Positions 36,843 through 47,383 of a stretch of DNA of 64,000 nucleotides are shown one piece after another. The notes below the pieces were generated by a model. It worked only from the letters and a program-made list of their open reading frames with translations. It was not told where the DNA came from and ran no database searches. The stretch comes from Kingella negevensis (GTDB lineage Bacteria > Pseudomonadota > Gammaproteobacteria > Burkholderiales > Neisseriaceae), in contig NZ_CP123448.1 in NCBI RefSeq assembly GCF_030177895.1, positions 1,364,001 through 1,428,000 on the forward strand. Direction: 5' to 3'. Numbering within the stretch: the stretch's first letter is position 1; each line of letters begins with the position of its first letter. Made by a program: the position numbers and the translations under genes.

Positions 36843-38333
36843 TAAATGTGTTTGACAAAGAATATGGTTTATTGATTAACGGCGAATGGAAACATGGCAG
36901 CGAATTGCTAACCGCGTACAACCCAGCCAACGGTGCAAAACTCGCCAAATTCGTGGACGCGAACGATGCAGACGTAGATGCAGCCGTTGCCGCCGCACAA
37001 AAAGCGTTCAAAACGTAGCGCAAAACCACCGTTACCGAACGCACCGCGATTCTGAACAAAGTCGCAGACGTGATTGACGAAAACGCCGAATTATTCGCGC
37101 TGCAAGAAACATTGGACAACGGCAAACCGATTCGCGAAACACGCGCGGCGGACGTGCCATTAGCTTCCGACCATTTCCGCTATTTCGCTGGCGTGATTCG
37201 CGGCGAAGAAGGCACTTGCAACCAGTTGGACGAAGAAGATTTATCGCTGGTGTTGCGTGAACCAATTGGCGTGGTAGGGCAAATTATTCCGTGGAATTTC
37301 CCATTTTTAATGGCGGCTTGGAAAATCGCCCCTGCTTTGGCGGCTGGCTGCACGATTGTGATTCACCCGTCTAGCAGCACATCTTTGAGTTTGCTGTCAT
37401 TCGCACAGAAAATTAATCACTTGTTGCCAAAAGGCGTGTTAAACGTGATTACAGGCAAAGGCAGCAAATCAGGCGAATATATGCTGCACCACAAAGGTTT
37501 TAACAAACTCGCGTTTACTGGCTCAACTGAAATTGGTCGCAAAATCGGCATTACGGCGGCGGAAATGTTGATTCCATCCACATTGGAATTAGGCGGCAAA
37601 TCAGCCAATATTTTCTTGGACGATATGCCATTTGATAAAGCATTGGAAGGCGCACAAAAAGGGATTTTGTTCAATCAAGGTCAGGTGTGCTGTGCAGGTT
37701 CACGCATTTTTGTGCAAGAAGGCATTTACGATAAATTTGTGAATGCGCTGGCGGCGGAATTCCAAAAAGTGAAAGTCGGTTTACCTTGGGAAGACGACAC
37801 CCAAATGGGTTCTCAAGTAAATGGCGGACGACTGCAAACGATTTTAAAATAGGTGAAAATTAGCGAGCAAGAAGGCTGTCGCATCATCAGAGGCGGCAAA
37901 AAAGTGGAAAGCGGCGAATTGGCAAACGGCGAATTTTTAGAGCCGACCTTGCTGGAAGTGGACAGCAACAACGCGCGTGTTTCACAAGAAGAAATCTTCG
38001 GACCTGTTGCAACCGTGATTAAATTCAAAACCGAAGAAGAGGTGATTCGCATGGCAAACGAAAGTAAATACGGTTTAGGCGGCGGCGTGTGGACGCACGA
38101 TATTAACCGTGCCTTGCGCGTGGCGCGTGCGATTGAAACAGGTTACGTGTGGGTAAACTGCTATAACCGTTTGCCTGCTGGCGCACCGTTTGGCGGCTAC
38201 AAAACTTCGGGGATTGGTCTCGAAATGCACAAAATGATGTTGGCGGCTTACACGCAAGTGAAAAATATTTATACCAGTACACGTGAAGAACGTGAAGGTA
38301 TGTATTAAACTTGCTGCAAAACTAGAAAAGATT

Positions 38334-38410
38334 GTCGTAGGCCAAGCTGGTAGCCCGACAAATCCATGTATATCGTGAAAGGTATCGGGCAAGAAGTCTG
38401 CCCGACCTAC
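38334..38410. repeat. GTCGTAGG/CCGACCTAC palindromic repeat
   Basis: It starts GTCGTAGGCCAAGCTGGTAG and ends GTCTGCCCGACCTAC, enclosing another inverted pair around ATCGGGC. It is a member of the GTAGG intergenic family, after the aldehyde dehydrogenase pseudogene. Confidence 0.5.
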
Positions 38411-38467
38411 ACCGATTTCGCAGGAAGTCTATTAAATAAACCGCCCGCATTACCGTATTTAACTAAA

Positions 38468-39283
38468 TTATTCAGATGGTTTTATCCATTTATTCATTAT
38501 TACCGCTAATTCACCTGATTTCCTTAATTCCATCAAGCCGTTATTAACTTTTGAGAGTAACTCTAATGAATCTGGTTGTGCTACAAATACTATATTATGC
38601 TTTTCAGGCATATCATTAATATCCTGAATAGAAAAAGGGAACTTTTCCAAAATATCATTACGAGCATAATAATTTAAAATAGTGCAGTCCCCTACAACAG
38701 AATCTGCTTCATTTTTCATAAGTGCAGACAACGCTAAATAATTAGAAGGGAACTCAATAATATTGCTATTTTGCACAACATTTTTTACTTTTTTAACGGC
38801 TTCCAAATCAGAAACTAAAACTGCTATGCGTTTCTCTTTCCACTTATCCGAACTTTTATAACGCAACTCCATAACACATTTTTTAGTTTCAGAATAAGGC
38901 AAACTAACTAAAGCATCTTTTTGCTTTTCTTTTACTTCAGTCTCATCAATCCCAGATGCCAATAATGAAACACCCTCTTTTTTCATATTACCTAAAATAT
39001 CGTTATGTGGATCTAAAATATCGTTATGTGGATAGGGTTTATATTGAAATGAAATATTTTCTTTTTCAGCAATTTTATTCAAAATATCAACATCTAATCC
39101 TATTATTCTCCCATCCTTATCCGATAACGAATAAGGAGGATATTGCGGATCAATAGCAACAACATAAATAGGTTTTGTAGCAACTGACTGTGATACTGGT
39201 ATTATTTCCTCTTGAATTGACTCTTCCTGTGAACAAGCCACTAAAAATGAAATAATTACTGAAATAGTTAACAATTTCTTCAT
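38468..39283 (-). CDS. Solute-binding lipoprotein (family 3, amino-acid type)
   Basis: 271 residues from the ATG at 39283; a GTG six bases earlier is also possible. GGGAGAAG precedes it. The lipoprotein signal is LLTISVIISFLVAC. The mature part has the family 3 start YVVAIDPQYPPYSLSDKDGR and DVDILNKIAEKENISFQYKP, with a later VVGDCTILNYYARND hinge segment. Within it PHNDIL occurs twice because of a 21-bp tandem duplication. No permease or ATPase genes lie nearby. The gene is visibly AT-rich compared with its neighbours, which suggests acquisition. Confidence 0.82.
   Translation of the reverse strand: MKKLLTISVIISFLVACSQEESIQEEIIPVSQSVATKPIYVVAIDPQYPPYSLSDKDGRIIGLDVDILNKIAEKENISFQYKPYPHNDILDPHNDILGNMKKEGVSLLASGIDETEVKEKQKDALVSLPYSETKKCVMELRYKSSDKWKEKRIAVLVSDLEAVKKVKNVVQNSNIIEFPSNYLALSALMKNEADSVVGDCTILNYYARNDILEKFPFSIQDINDMPEKHNIVFVAQPDSLELLSKVNNGLMELRKSGELAVIMNKWIKPSE
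38992..39033. repeat. 21-bp tandem duplication in the binding-protein gene
   Basis: CTAAAATATCGTTATGTGGA plus T occurs twice head to tail, duplicating seven residues (DPHNDIL) in frame. Confidence 0.85.
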
Positions 39284-39312
39284 TACCACTTCTCCCTCTT
39301 TATTATTCTTTA

Positions 39313-39978
39313 TTAAGAAATGCGACTAAACTCACCATAAAAAGAAATAGGTACTTGCTGTATTATTGTACTTACACCTATTCCTTCCATTAATTTTTCC
39401 ATCTCTTCCAACATATTGATTTTACCAATATCAACAATAACAGGAGTCCGTGTATTCACAATCATCCTATTATTATCTACTCGACTGATTAACAGAGCAG
39501 CCTGGATAGGGATATCTACACCATGCAAGTTAAGCGAAAGATTTTGATCCAATAACAACGTCTCACCCAATTTTAATTGATTAATTTGCGCTGAATCCAA
39601 CTGACCCGTAACGGTCGCTATGGGGAATTTAGATGTTTCAAAGAACCAATCTTTCATACGTTGATTTCTAATATCAATATCTGTACTAATACTTTTCAAA
39701 TCAATAGTTAAAACAAATTTACCATCAACTCCCAAAACTGCTGATGATGTATCAAAATGCGCGAGCTCTGTAATGCTTTTAAATTCTGGAGTTACTTTAC
39801 CCATTAAAAATGTAATTTTTGTGTTATGACTTTCCCATTTTGCTGCATCAGTTAAGATTGCAACCGATGGAGACGAAGATTGTGTAGAATTTGCAACTGA
39901 CGATTCACTATTTGAACATGCAGATAATGCAAACACACTACTAAGAAAAATAGCTATTGAAGCTGAAATGAGTTTCAT
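39313..39978 (-). CDS. YceI-like lipoprotein
   Basis: 221 residues. The ATG at 39978 gives a lipoprotein signal (AIFLSSVFALSACSNS). An upstream frame start at 40077 adds an unlikely 33 residues. The mature part resembles the YceI lipocalin-like fold: KITFLMGKVTPEFKSI, VLTIDLKSISTDIDIRNQRM and WFFETSKFPIATVTG. YceI proteins bind isoprenoid-like lipids. GGAAGAGG precedes the ATG. It is AT-rich like the adjacent binding protein and follows the same strand, so the two may be one acquired unit. Confidence 0.82.
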   Translation of the reverse strand: MKLISASIAIFLSSVFALSACSNSESSVANSTQSSSPSVAILTDAAKWESHNTKITFLMGKVTPEFKSITELAHFDTSSAVLGVDGKFVLTIDLKSISTDIDIRNQRMKDWFFETSKFPIATVTGQLDSAQINQLKLGETLLLDQNLSLNLHGVDIPIQAALLISRVDNNRMIVNTRTPVIVDIGKINMLEEMEKLMEGIGVSTIIQQVPISFYGEFSRIS

Positions 39979-40267
39979 AATTCCTCTTCCATTTTTATCC
40001 GAATAAATATATTTAATTATATTATTGATTACCAACTCTAAAAAAGCAAAAAGTTTTATATTTACTTTTATTAACATAAAATAACAAAATTATTAAATGC
40101 TTAGCAATAACATTAATTGACATCCTTCCCTCCCTAAAGGGAGGGAATTCCTACTGCGGCTAGCAATGTTTTGCTGACTCGCTTCGGTGGGTTCGTGCTG
40201 CTGGCAACCTGACTGCATTGTTCACTTCACACGCGCTACGGACACGTCCTGCCCTGATTTTTGTTTT

Positions 40268-41044
40268 TCAGGCAGCCTGAATGGCTTGCCCACGTTTTAA
40301 TATATTGATTGCACCGACTACATCGGCATTGTTTTGATAGCCACACTCTACGCATTCAAAATTCGCCTGCGTTTGGCGGTTATTTTTCGCGGTATATCCG
40401 CAACTAGGACAACAACGGCTGGTATTTTGTGGCAGAACAGCAAACAAAAAACCGCCATTCCAAGCCAATTTATACGCTAACTGTCGTCTAAATTCCGCCC
40501 AAGATTGGTCTAAAATCGCACGATTTAAGCCTGATTTTTGTTTGATGTTTTTACCGTGCTGTTCAACATCGCCTTTTGCTGACTTAGACATATTCGCCAC
40601 TTGCAAATCTTCAACGTACACAATCGCGTGGTTTTGGCTGATTTGGCTGCTGATTTGATGCAAGTAGTTTTTACGAATATTGGCTATTTTGTGGTGCAAT
40701 TTGGCAATTTTGGCTTTTAGCTTTTGCCAATTTTTAGAAAATTTGGTCTTGTTTTTGAAACGTTTTTGTAGTTTAGCTAATTTGCCTTTTAGGTTCTTAA
40801 ATGCGTTAATCGGCTCAAAATATTCGCCGTTGGACAAAGTAGCAAAACGAACGATGCCCATATCAATACCGATTTCTCCGCCGTTGGGTTTTGGCGTTTC
40901 CGTCTCAAATTCTGTTTGAATAGAAACATACCACTTACCGCATTTTTGGCTGACGGTTACATTTTTCAGGCTGCCTGAAATAGCTCGGCTATTGCGATAA
41001 CGCACCCAACCCATTTTTGGTAAATAGGTAATGACCATATTCAT
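40268..41044 (-). pseudogene. tnpB: TnpB (IS605 OrfB) RNA-guided nuclease, N-terminally truncated
   Basis: 258 residues remain of a protein usually near 370-400. The missing part is the N-terminal REC/WED-like region. The first visible family sequence is GWVRYRNSRAISGSLKNVTV. The RuvC residues are present: Asp in EIGIDMGIVRFA near 60, Glu in IVYVEDLQV near 145, and Asp in NNADVVGAINIL near 245. The zinc ribbon CCPSCGYTAKNN and FECVECGYQ is intact. A DUS core is embedded (ISGSLKN). Without its N-terminus it is unlikely to cut DNA. The region downstream (40110-40267) would encode the guide (omega) RNA in intact relatives. Confidence 0.85.
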
Positions 41045-41263
41045 TTGCTTGTAAACTATCCACCCAAAGTGTCTATTTCAAAACTCGTGAACAGCTTGAA
41101 AGGTGTATCTAGTCGTATGATTAGGCAAAAAAATTATCCCAGTATTCGTGAGAAACTTTGGGGTGGTCCGTTGTGGTCGCCGTCTTATTTTGCAGGTAGT
41201 TGTGGCGGTGCACCTATTTCCATTATTCGGCAATATATTGAGCAGCAAAATACGCCTGACTGA
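41024..41263 (+). pseudogene. tnpA: TnpA (IS200/IS605 Y1 transposase), N-terminally truncated
   Basis: The frame reads NDHIHLLVNYPPKVSISKLV, containing the HUH metal motif (HIH). It continues through GGPLWSPSYFAGSCGGAPIS to the normal C-terminus ending at 41263. The first about 50 residues are absent; the frame is closed by TAA at 41021-41023. It overlaps the truncated tnpB, showing an internal deletion that removed both 5' ends. Confidence 0.82.
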
Positions 41264-41423
41264 AATTCAACGTTTTTAGGACTGCTTCGCAGTCCGTGCC
41301 TGATATCTCCGCCGTGAACGGCGCATTCGGATAAAATTCCCCTGATGAGTGAAAAAGCGAGAGATTACAGCATATTTCAAATAAAACAAAACTTTATCTA
41401 TTTTTCAGGCTGCATTTAAAAAA

Positions 41424-41532
41424 CGGAACGTCGGCAGCTCGCCGACAATTCTGTGCCTCAATGCAAACTGATTTTCTTAAAAAATGAAATCGTGATGAAC
41501 TGCGATTATATCGGCGAGCTGCCGATGCCCCA
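41424..41532. repeat. GGAACGTCGGC palindromic repeat, copy C
   Basis: CGGAACGTCGGCAGCTCGCC and the inverse ATCGGCGAGCTGCCGATGCC bracket an AT-rich centre. It lies between the IS605 remnant and gyrA. The rest of 41346-41617 holds two uptake sequences and the presumed gyrA promoter (TAAAAT at 41580-41585). Confidence 0.65.
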
Positions 41533-41617
41533 TTTTGTTTCCTATACTTTCAGGCAGCCTGAAAACCTTGTTTTTGTGATAAAATCACGCGTTTTTTAAT
41601 ATTTTGGAATACACAGA

Positions 41618-44353
41618 ATGAGCAGCGCAAACGACCAACAATTTGCCAAAGAAACCATAGTAGTTAGCCTAGAAGACGAAATGAAAAAGTCCTATTTGGA
41701 CTACGCCATGTCGGTGATTGTGGGACGTGCGTTGCCCGATGTGCGCGACGGCTTGAAACCCGTCCACCGCCGCGTGTTGTACGCCATGCACGAATTGAAA
41801 AATAACTGGAACGGCGCGTACAAAAAATCCGCTCGCGTGGTCGGCGATGTCATCGGTAAATACCACCCACACGGCGACAGCGCGGTTTACCAAACCATCG
41901 TGCGCATGGCACAACCATTTTCCATGCGCTACACGCTGGTGGACGGTCAAGGTAACTTCGGTTCGGTAGATGGCGACGCGGCGGCGGCAATGCGTTACAC
42001 CGAAATCCGCATGGAAAAAATCGCCCACGAAATGCTCGCCGACATTGAAGAAGACACGGTTAATTTTGGCGACAACTACGACGGCAGCGAACGCGAACCG
42101 CTTGTTTTGCCAACTCGTTTTCCTGCGCTGCTCGTGAACGGCTCGGAAGGGATTGCGGTCGGCATGGCAACCAGCATTCCGCCACACAATTTGCGCGACA
42201 CGCTTGCAGGCTGCCTGAAATTATTGCGCGAACCTGAAACCGACATCAACGAATTGATTGACATCATCAAAGCCCCCGATTTCCCAACTGGCGCAACGAT
42301 TTACGGCTTGACAGGCATTCGCGCTGGCTACCACACAGGGCGCGGTCGTGTCGTAATCCGTTCCAAAACGCACATTGAACCGATTGGCAAAAATGGCGAA
42401 CGTGAAGCGATTATTGTTGATGAAATTCCGTATCAAGTGAATAAATCCAAACTCGTTGAAAAAATTGGCGATTTGGTGCGCGACAAGGCAATTGAAGGCA
42501 TTGCGGAATTGCGCGATGAGTCGGACAAAGACGGCACGCGCATTGTGATTGAATTGAAACGCAATGAAAATGCAGAAGTCATTTTAAATCAATTATATAA
42601 ACTCACACAGTTGCAAGATACGTTTGGCATCAATATGGTGGCGTTGGTGGACGGTCAGCCGCGTTTGTTGAATTTGAAACAGATTTTGAGCGAATTTTTA
42701 CGCCATCGCCGTGAAGTGGTTACGCGCAGAACGCTGTTTCGCTTGAAAAAAGCGCGTGCAGAAGGACACATCGCAGAAGGTAAAGCGGTTGCCCTGTCCA
42801 ATATTGATGAGATGATTGCGCTGATTAAGCAGTCGGCGGACGTGGAAACGGCGCGTGAAGCGTTGCTCGGTCGCGCTTGGCAATCGGCTTTAGTGAGCGA
42901 AATGTTGTCGCGCTCGGATTTGGATTTACGCATGGCGCGTCCTGAATGGCTGCCTGAAAATCGCGGTTTGCAAGCAGACGGTTATTGGTTGAGCGATGAG
43001 CAAGCGCGTGCGATTTTGCGTATGAGTTTGCGAAATTTGACTGGTTTAGACCAAGACGAAATTGTCAAAGAATATAAGGATTTAATGGCGGTTATCGTGG
43101 ATTTATTGGATATTTTGGCGAAACCTGAACGTGTGCGCCAAATTATTGACGATGAATTGGTGGCGATGCAAACGCAGTTTGGCGATGAGCGCAAGAGTGA
43201 AATCAACGCGGTGGGCGGTGGCGATATTGCCGATGAAGATTTGATTCCGCCGCGTGAAATGGTGGTTACGCTGACGCACGGCGGCTACATCAAAACGCAG
43301 CCGACCAGCGATTATCAAGCGCAAAAACGCGGCGGTCGCGGCAAACAAGCGGCAGCTACAAAAGATGAAGATTTTATTGAAACATTGTTTGTGGCGAACA
43401 CGCACGATTATTTGATGTGTTTCACGAATTTGGGCAAATGCCATTGGATTAAGGTTTACAGGCTGCCTGAAGGTGGGCGCAATTCACGCGGTCGTCCGAT
43501 TAACAATGTGATTCAGTTGGAAGAAAACGAAAAAGTGAGTGCGATTTTGCCTGTTCGTGATTTCCCTGAAGATGAATATGTGTTCTTTGCGACTGCGTTG
43601 GGCGTAGTGAAAAAAGTTCAGCTTTCTGCGTTCAAAAATGTGAGCGTGAAAGGCATTAAGGCGATTGCGTTGAAAGACGGCGACAGCTTGGTGGGCGTGG
43701 CAAAAACGTCGGGTTCGTCTGATATTATGTTGTTTAGCAATTTGGGTAAGGCGATTCGTTTCAATGAATTTTACAATCCAACGAGCAACGATGATGATGA
43801 AAGCGAAGACGTTTCAGGCAGCCTGAATGATGAAAATTCAGCTGATGATGATAATTCTAGCGAATTTAATTTGCTGACGAATAAAGGTATTCGCCCAAGT
43901 GGTCGTGGTTCGGGCGGTTTGCGCGGTATGAAGCTGCCTGAAAATGGTCGCATTGTGAGTTTGTTGGTGGCGGAATTGGGTAGCGATTTGCAAGTTTTGA
44001 CCGCTACGCAAAACGGCTACGGCAAACGCACGCCGATTGAAGATTACTCGCGCAAAGGCAAAGGCGGTCAAGGGATTATTGCGATTGATACTGGCGAACG
44101 TAACGGTGAATTGGTGGGCGCAGCGTTGGTGTCGCCTAGCGATGATTTGATGTTAATCACATCGGGCGGCGTGTTAATCCGCACCAAAGTGGAGCAGATT
44201 CGTGAAACAGGACGTGCGGCGGCTGGCGTGAAACTCATCAATTTGGACGAAGGCACGACTTTGGTTAGCATTGAGCCTGTGGCGGAGTCTGATGATGAGA
44301 TTGATGACGCAACAACGGAAACCACGCAGCCTGAAAGTGATGTAACTGAGTAA
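41618..44353 (+). CDS. gyrA: DNA gyrase subunit A
   Basis: Breaks and rejoins DNA during negative supercoiling. The 911-residue product has the winged-helix/tower N-domain with the catalytic tyrosine in [10 protein letters not shown] near 132. The C-terminal beta-pinwheel has a GyrA-box-like QKRGGRGKQ near 570. The quinolone region reads [17 protein letters not shown]: Ser88 is the usual Ser83-equivalent, but residue 92 (41891-41893, CAA) is Gln where most relatives have Asp. An acidic insert with an embedded DUS ([20 protein letters not shown]) lies near 730, a feature also known from Neisseria GyrA. Confidence 0.97.
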   Translation: MSSANDQQFAKETIVVSLEDEMKKSYLDYAMSVIVGRALPDVRDGLKPVHRRVLYAMHELKNNWNGAYKKSARVVGDVIGKYHPHGDSAVYQTIVRMAQPFSMRYTLVDGQGNFGSVDGDAAAAMRYTEIRMEKIAHEMLADIEEDTVNFGDNYDGSEREPLVLPTRFPALLVNGSEGIAVGMATSIPPHNLRDTLAGCLKLLREPETDINELIDIIKAPDFPTGATIYGLTGIRAGYHTGRGRVVIRSKTHIEPIGKNGEREAIIVDEIPYQVNKSKLVEKIGDLVRDKAIEGIAELRDESDKDGTRIVIELKRNENAEVILNQLYKLTQLQDTFGINMVALVDGQPRLLNLKQILSEFLRHRREVVTRRTLFRLKKARAEGHIAEGKAVALSNIDEMIALIKQSADVETAREALLGRAWQSALVSEMLSRSDLDLRMARPEWLPENRGLQADGYWLSDEQARAILRMSLRNLTGLDQDEIVKEYKDLMAVIVDLLDILAKPERVRQIIDDELVAMQTQFGDERKSEINAVGGGDIADEDLIPPREMVVTLTHGGYIKTQPTSDYQAQKRGGRGKQAAATKDEDFIETLFVANTHDYLMCFTNLGKCHWIKVYRLPEGGRNSRGRPINNVIQLEENEKVSAILPVRDFPEDEYVFFATALGVVKKVQLSAFKNVSVKGIKAIALKDGDSLVGVAKTSGSSDIMLFSNLGKAIRFNEFYNPTSNDDDESEDVSGSLNDENSADDDNSSEFNLLTNKGIRPSGRGSGGLRGMKLPENGRIVSLLVAELGSDLQVLTATQNGYGKRTPIEDYSRKGKGGQGIIAIDTGERNGELVGAALVSPSDDLMLITSGGVLIRTKVEQIRETGRAAAGVKLINLDEGTTLVSIEPVAESDDEIDDATTETTQPESDVTE

Positions 44354-44365
44354 TTTTGCAGTACA

Positions 44366-44400
44366 AAAAGCAGCCTGAAAACTTTTCAGGCTGCTTTCTT
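44366..44400 (+). terminator. Terminator of gyrA
   Basis: AAAAAGCAGCCTGAAAA and its inverse, followed by a T-rich stretch and a further uptake core. Confidence 0.85.
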
Positions 44401-44529
44401 TTTCAGGCTGCGAAATTTATTTAATTTTGTTACAAAAATTTAATTTAAATCTAGTTTTTCAAGTGCAAAAAGGGATATGATTACGCTTGTAATTCGTAAC
44501 TTGACAACAACTAGAAGAGAGTAAAAAAC

Positions 44530-46905
44530 ATGAGTAACACTCAATTTGATACTGCTGAATACTTGGGCAAAGTAGATGCTTGGTGGCGCGCTGCCAACTA
44601 TATTTCTGTTGCGCAAATGTATTTGAAAGACAATCCATTGTTGAAAACCCCAATGGTTGCCGACGATGTGAAAGCACACCCTATCGGACACTGGGGTACT
44701 GTGCCGGGGCAAAACTTTATCTACGCGCACTTGAACCGTGCAATTAACAAATACGATGTAGATATGTTCTACATCGAAGGTCCAGGTCATGGCGGTCAAG
44801 TAATGGTGTCAAACTCTTACTTGGACGGCAGCTACACTGAAATTTATCCTGAAATCACTCAAGACACTGCTGGTTTGAAAAAATTGTGCAAAATTTTCTC
44901 TTTCCCAGGCGGTATCGCTTCTCACGCTGCACCTGAAACCCCAGGTTCTATCCACGAAGGTGGTGAATTGGGTTACGCATTGTCTCACGCGTTTGGCGCA
45001 GTTTTGGATAATCCAAACATCATCGCTGCCGCAGTTGTGGGCGACGGTGAAGCAGAAACTGGCCCATTATGTGCAGGTTGGTTTGGTAACACATTCATCA
45101 ACCCTGTAAACGATGGCGCAGTATTGCCAATCTTATATTTGAACGGCGGCAAAATCCACAACCCAACTATCTTGGCTCGTAAAACTGACGAAGAATTGAA
45201 ACTGTACTTTAACGGTATGGGCTGGGAACCTATTTTTGTTGATGTGAACGGCGTGGAAAACTACCACGAAATCATGGCGCAAAAAGTAGACGAAGCAGTT
45301 GAACGCATTTTGGCAATTTGGAAAGAAACACGCGCGCACAAAGCAGAAGAAGTTTCTATGCCACATTGGCCAGTATTGGTTGCGCGTATTCCTAAAGGCT
45401 GGACTGGTCCTAAATTATGGAACAGCGAACCAATCGAAGGCGGTTTCCGTGCGCACCAAGTGCCAATCCCTGCAAGCTCTCACGATATGGCAACTGCTGG
45501 CGCATTGGAAGAATGGTTGCGTAGCTATCGCCCAGAAGAATTGTTTGATGACAACGGTTGCTTCTTGGATAAATGGCGCGAAATTTCGCCTAAAGGCGCA
45601 AAACGTATGTCTGTTCACCCAATCACAAACGGCGGTGTGAACCCTAAAGCGTTGGTAATGCCTGATTGGACTAAACACGCTTTGGAAATCGGCGTTCCTG
45701 GCAGCAAAGACGCGCAAGATATGATTGAATGTGGTCGCTTGATGGCAGACGTGGTTACGGCTAACCCAGACAACTTCCGTATCTTCGGCCCAGATGAAAC
45801 CAAATCTAACCGCTTGAACCAAGTGTTTAAAGTAACGAACCGTCAATGGATGGGTCGCCGCGATGAAGCTTACGATGAATGGATTTCTCCAGTTGGTCGC
45901 GTGATTGACTCTCAACTGTCTGAACACCAAGCAGAAGGCTTCTTGGAAGGCTACGTTTTGACAGGTCGCCACGGTTTCTTCGCAAGCTACGAATCATTCT
46001 TCCGCGTGGTGGATTCAATGATTACGCAACACTTCAAATGGTTGCGCAAATGCAAAACGCACGCAGCTTGGCGCAATGATTACCCATCATTGAACTTGAT
46101 TGCTACATCAACTGTGTTCCAACAAGACCACAATGGTTATACGCACCAAGACCCAGGCTTGCTGACTCACTTGGCAGAGAAAAAACCTGAATTTGTCCGC
46201 GAATACTTGCCAGCCGACAGCAACACTTTGATGGCAGTGATGGAAGACGCTTTGACTTCACGCGATCGCATTAACCTGATTGTGTCGTCCAAACACTTGC
46301 GCCCACAATTCTTCAATGCTGAAGAAGCGAAAGAATTGGTACGCGAAGGTTACAAAGTGATTGATTGGGCATCAACTTGCCACGATGGTGAACCAGATGT
46401 AGTCATCGCCGCAGCAGGTACAGAGCCAAACATGGAAGCCTTGGCAGCGATTAGCATTTTGCACAAACAATTCCCAGAACTCAAAATCCGCTTTATCAAC
46501 GTGGTAGATATTCTGAAATTGCGCCACCCAAGCATTGACCCACGCGGTTTGAGCGACGAACAATTTGATGCGTTGTTCACTAAAGACAAACCAGTGGTAT
46601 TCTGCTTCCACGGCTACGAAGGCATGATTCGCGACTTGTTCTTCTCACGCCACAACCACAATGTACGCATTCACGGCTACCGTGAAAATGGCGACATCAC
46701 CACACCATTTGATATGCGTGTATTGTCTGAAATGGACCGTTTCCACGTTGCTAAAGACGCAGCACAAGCCGTTTATGGTGAAAAAGCTGCTGAATTTGCT
46801 ACGAAAATGGACGAAACTGTGGCATTCCACCGCAGCTATATCCGTGAACATGGTAAAGACATTCCAGAAGTGGCTGAATGGAAATGGCAACCTTTGTCTA
46901 AATAA
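44530..46905 (+). CDS. xfp: Phosphoketolase
   Basis: A thiamine-diphosphate enzyme that splits xylulose-5-phosphate (and often fructose-6-phosphate) to acetyl phosphate and an aldose phosphate. The 791-residue product is full length. It has [20 protein letters not shown] near 50, the N-domain signature [20 protein letters not shown] near 84, SHAFGAVLD, and the ThDP motif [19 protein letters not shown] near 170. It could feed acetate/ATP formation in fermentation. The gene name xfp is by family; substrate range cannot be read. An AGAAGAGAG stretch precedes the ATG. It is monocistronic. Confidence 0.95.
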   Translation: MSNTQFDTAEYLGKVDAWWRAANYISVAQMYLKDNPLLKTPMVADDVKAHPIGHWGTVPGQNFIYAHLNRAINKYDVDMFYIEGPGHGGQVMVSNSYLDGSYTEIYPEITQDTAGLKKLCKIFSFPGGIASHAAPETPGSIHEGGELGYALSHAFGAVLDNPNIIAAAVVGDGEAETGPLCAGWFGNTFINPVNDGAVLPILYLNGGKIHNPTILARKTDEELKLYFNGMGWEPIFVDVNGVENYHEIMAQKVDEAVERILAIWKETRAHKAEEVSMPHWPVLVARIPKGWTGPKLWNSEPIEGGFRAHQVPIPASSHDMATAGALEEWLRSYRPEELFDDNGCFLDKWREISPKGAKRMSVHPITNGGVNPKALVMPDWTKHALEIGVPGSKDAQDMIECGRLMADVVTANPDNFRIFGPDETKSNRLNQVFKVTNRQWMGRRDEAYDEWISPVGRVIDSQLSEHQAEGFLEGYVLTGRHGFFASYESFFRVVDSMITQHFKWLRKCKTHAAWRNDYPSLNLIATSTVFQQDHNGYTHQDPGLLTHLAEKKPEFVREYLPADSNTLMAVMEDALTSRDRINLIVSSKHLRPQFFNAEEAKELVREGYKVIDWASTCHDGEPDVVIAAAGTEPNMEALAAISILHKQFPELKIRFINVVDILKLRHPSIDPRGLSDEQFDALFTKDKPVVFCFHGYEGMIRDLFFSRHNHNVRIHGYRENGDITTPFDMRVLSEMDRFHVAKDAAQAVYGEKAAEFATKMDETVAFHRSYIREHGKDIPEVAEWKWQPLSK

Positions 46906-46924
46906 TTAAGCTGTTTTAAATAAT

Positions 46925-46957
46925 AACGCAGCCTGAAACCCATTTTCAGGCTGCATT
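46925..46957. terminator. Terminator between phosphoketolase and the small membrane protein
   Basis: AACGCAGCCTGAAA and its inverse between convergent genes. Confidence 0.7.
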
Positions 46958-46968
46958 ACATCATCAAT

Positions 46969-47274
46969 TCAATGCAACACCATCTGAACCAAATACTGCA
47001 CCCCATACCCAATCCCATACAAAATCCCCGCCATAATCACCGAACTAATCAACGTAGCGATATAGCGCACCAACGGCATAGCAGCCTGAATTTTCTTCAA
47101 CTCTTCCGCCTTGCCTTGCACATCTTGTTCCACCTTCAAATAAGCCAATCGCAAAAACGCATGGCACACCGCAAACGCAAAAATCACCGCCCAATGCAAC
47201 GGCACAATCCCCGCAATCACATTCAACACAAACAAGCCATTTCCCGCCCAATCAATCATTTTCAAACGATTCAT
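46969..47274 (-). CDS. Small membrane protein of unknown function
   Basis: About 101 residues from the ATG at 47274, which has AAGGAAATGAAA upstream. The ATG at 47280 is too close to it. Predicted membrane segments are about 10-45 (WAGNGLFVLNVIAGIVPLHW and following) and 75-95 (YIATLISSVIMAGILYGIGY), with a charged middle (KVEQDVQGKAEELKKIQ). I recognise no family. Confidence 0.65.
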   Translation of the reverse strand: MNRLKMIDWAGNGLFVLNVIAGIVPLHWAVIFAFAVCHAFLRLAYLKVEQDVQGKAEELKKIQAAMPLVRYIATLISSVIMAGILYGIGYGVQYLVQMVLH

Positions 47275-47383
47275 TTTCATTTCCTTGATATAAAACAAGC
47301 ATTTTAGGCAAAATCCGTTTGAAGCAATATTTCAGTTCCATTAAAATTCGTTTGTTTTTGTAAACCCCATTGGAGAAATCAAC

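Larger units (their letters stand above)
36009..38308 (+). pseudogene. NAD-dependent aldehyde dehydrogenase, split by IS5 and with two amber stops
   Basis: With the IS5 element removed, the frame reads MAKDLNVFDKEYGLLINGEW onward and stays in register for about 500 residues. Family marks are WNFPFLMAAWKIAPALAAGC, FTGSTEIGRKI, LELGGKSANIF (catalytic Glu) and NQGQVCCAGSR (catalytic Cys). Lesions are the IS5 insertion after codon 5, TAG at 37016-37018 (KT-stop-RKTTV, probably once Trp) and TAG at 37850-37852 (ILK-stop-VKI, probably once Tyr). No frameshift is seen. The start has a good AAGGAG Shine-Dalgarno. The original enzyme resembles acetaldehyde-type dehydrogenases (AldB/ExaC group). Confidence 0.9.
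40110..41345. mobile_element. Degenerate IS200/IS605-type element
   Basis: Divergent tnpB (minus) and tnpA (plus) remnants meet at about 41030. Terminal parts contain hairpins: CCTCCCTAAAGGGAGG near 40130-40147, and GGACTGCTTCGCAGTCC (41279-41295) plus GCCGTGAACGGC near 41310-41324, as expected for subterminal structures of this family. Exact ends are not certain, because this family makes no inverted repeats or target duplication. Confidence 0.75.

Noticed and set aside
43780..43900. Acidic insertion in the GyrA C-terminal domain as a novelty
   Set aside because: A comparable acidic insert is known from Neisseria GyrA, so it is a family trait.
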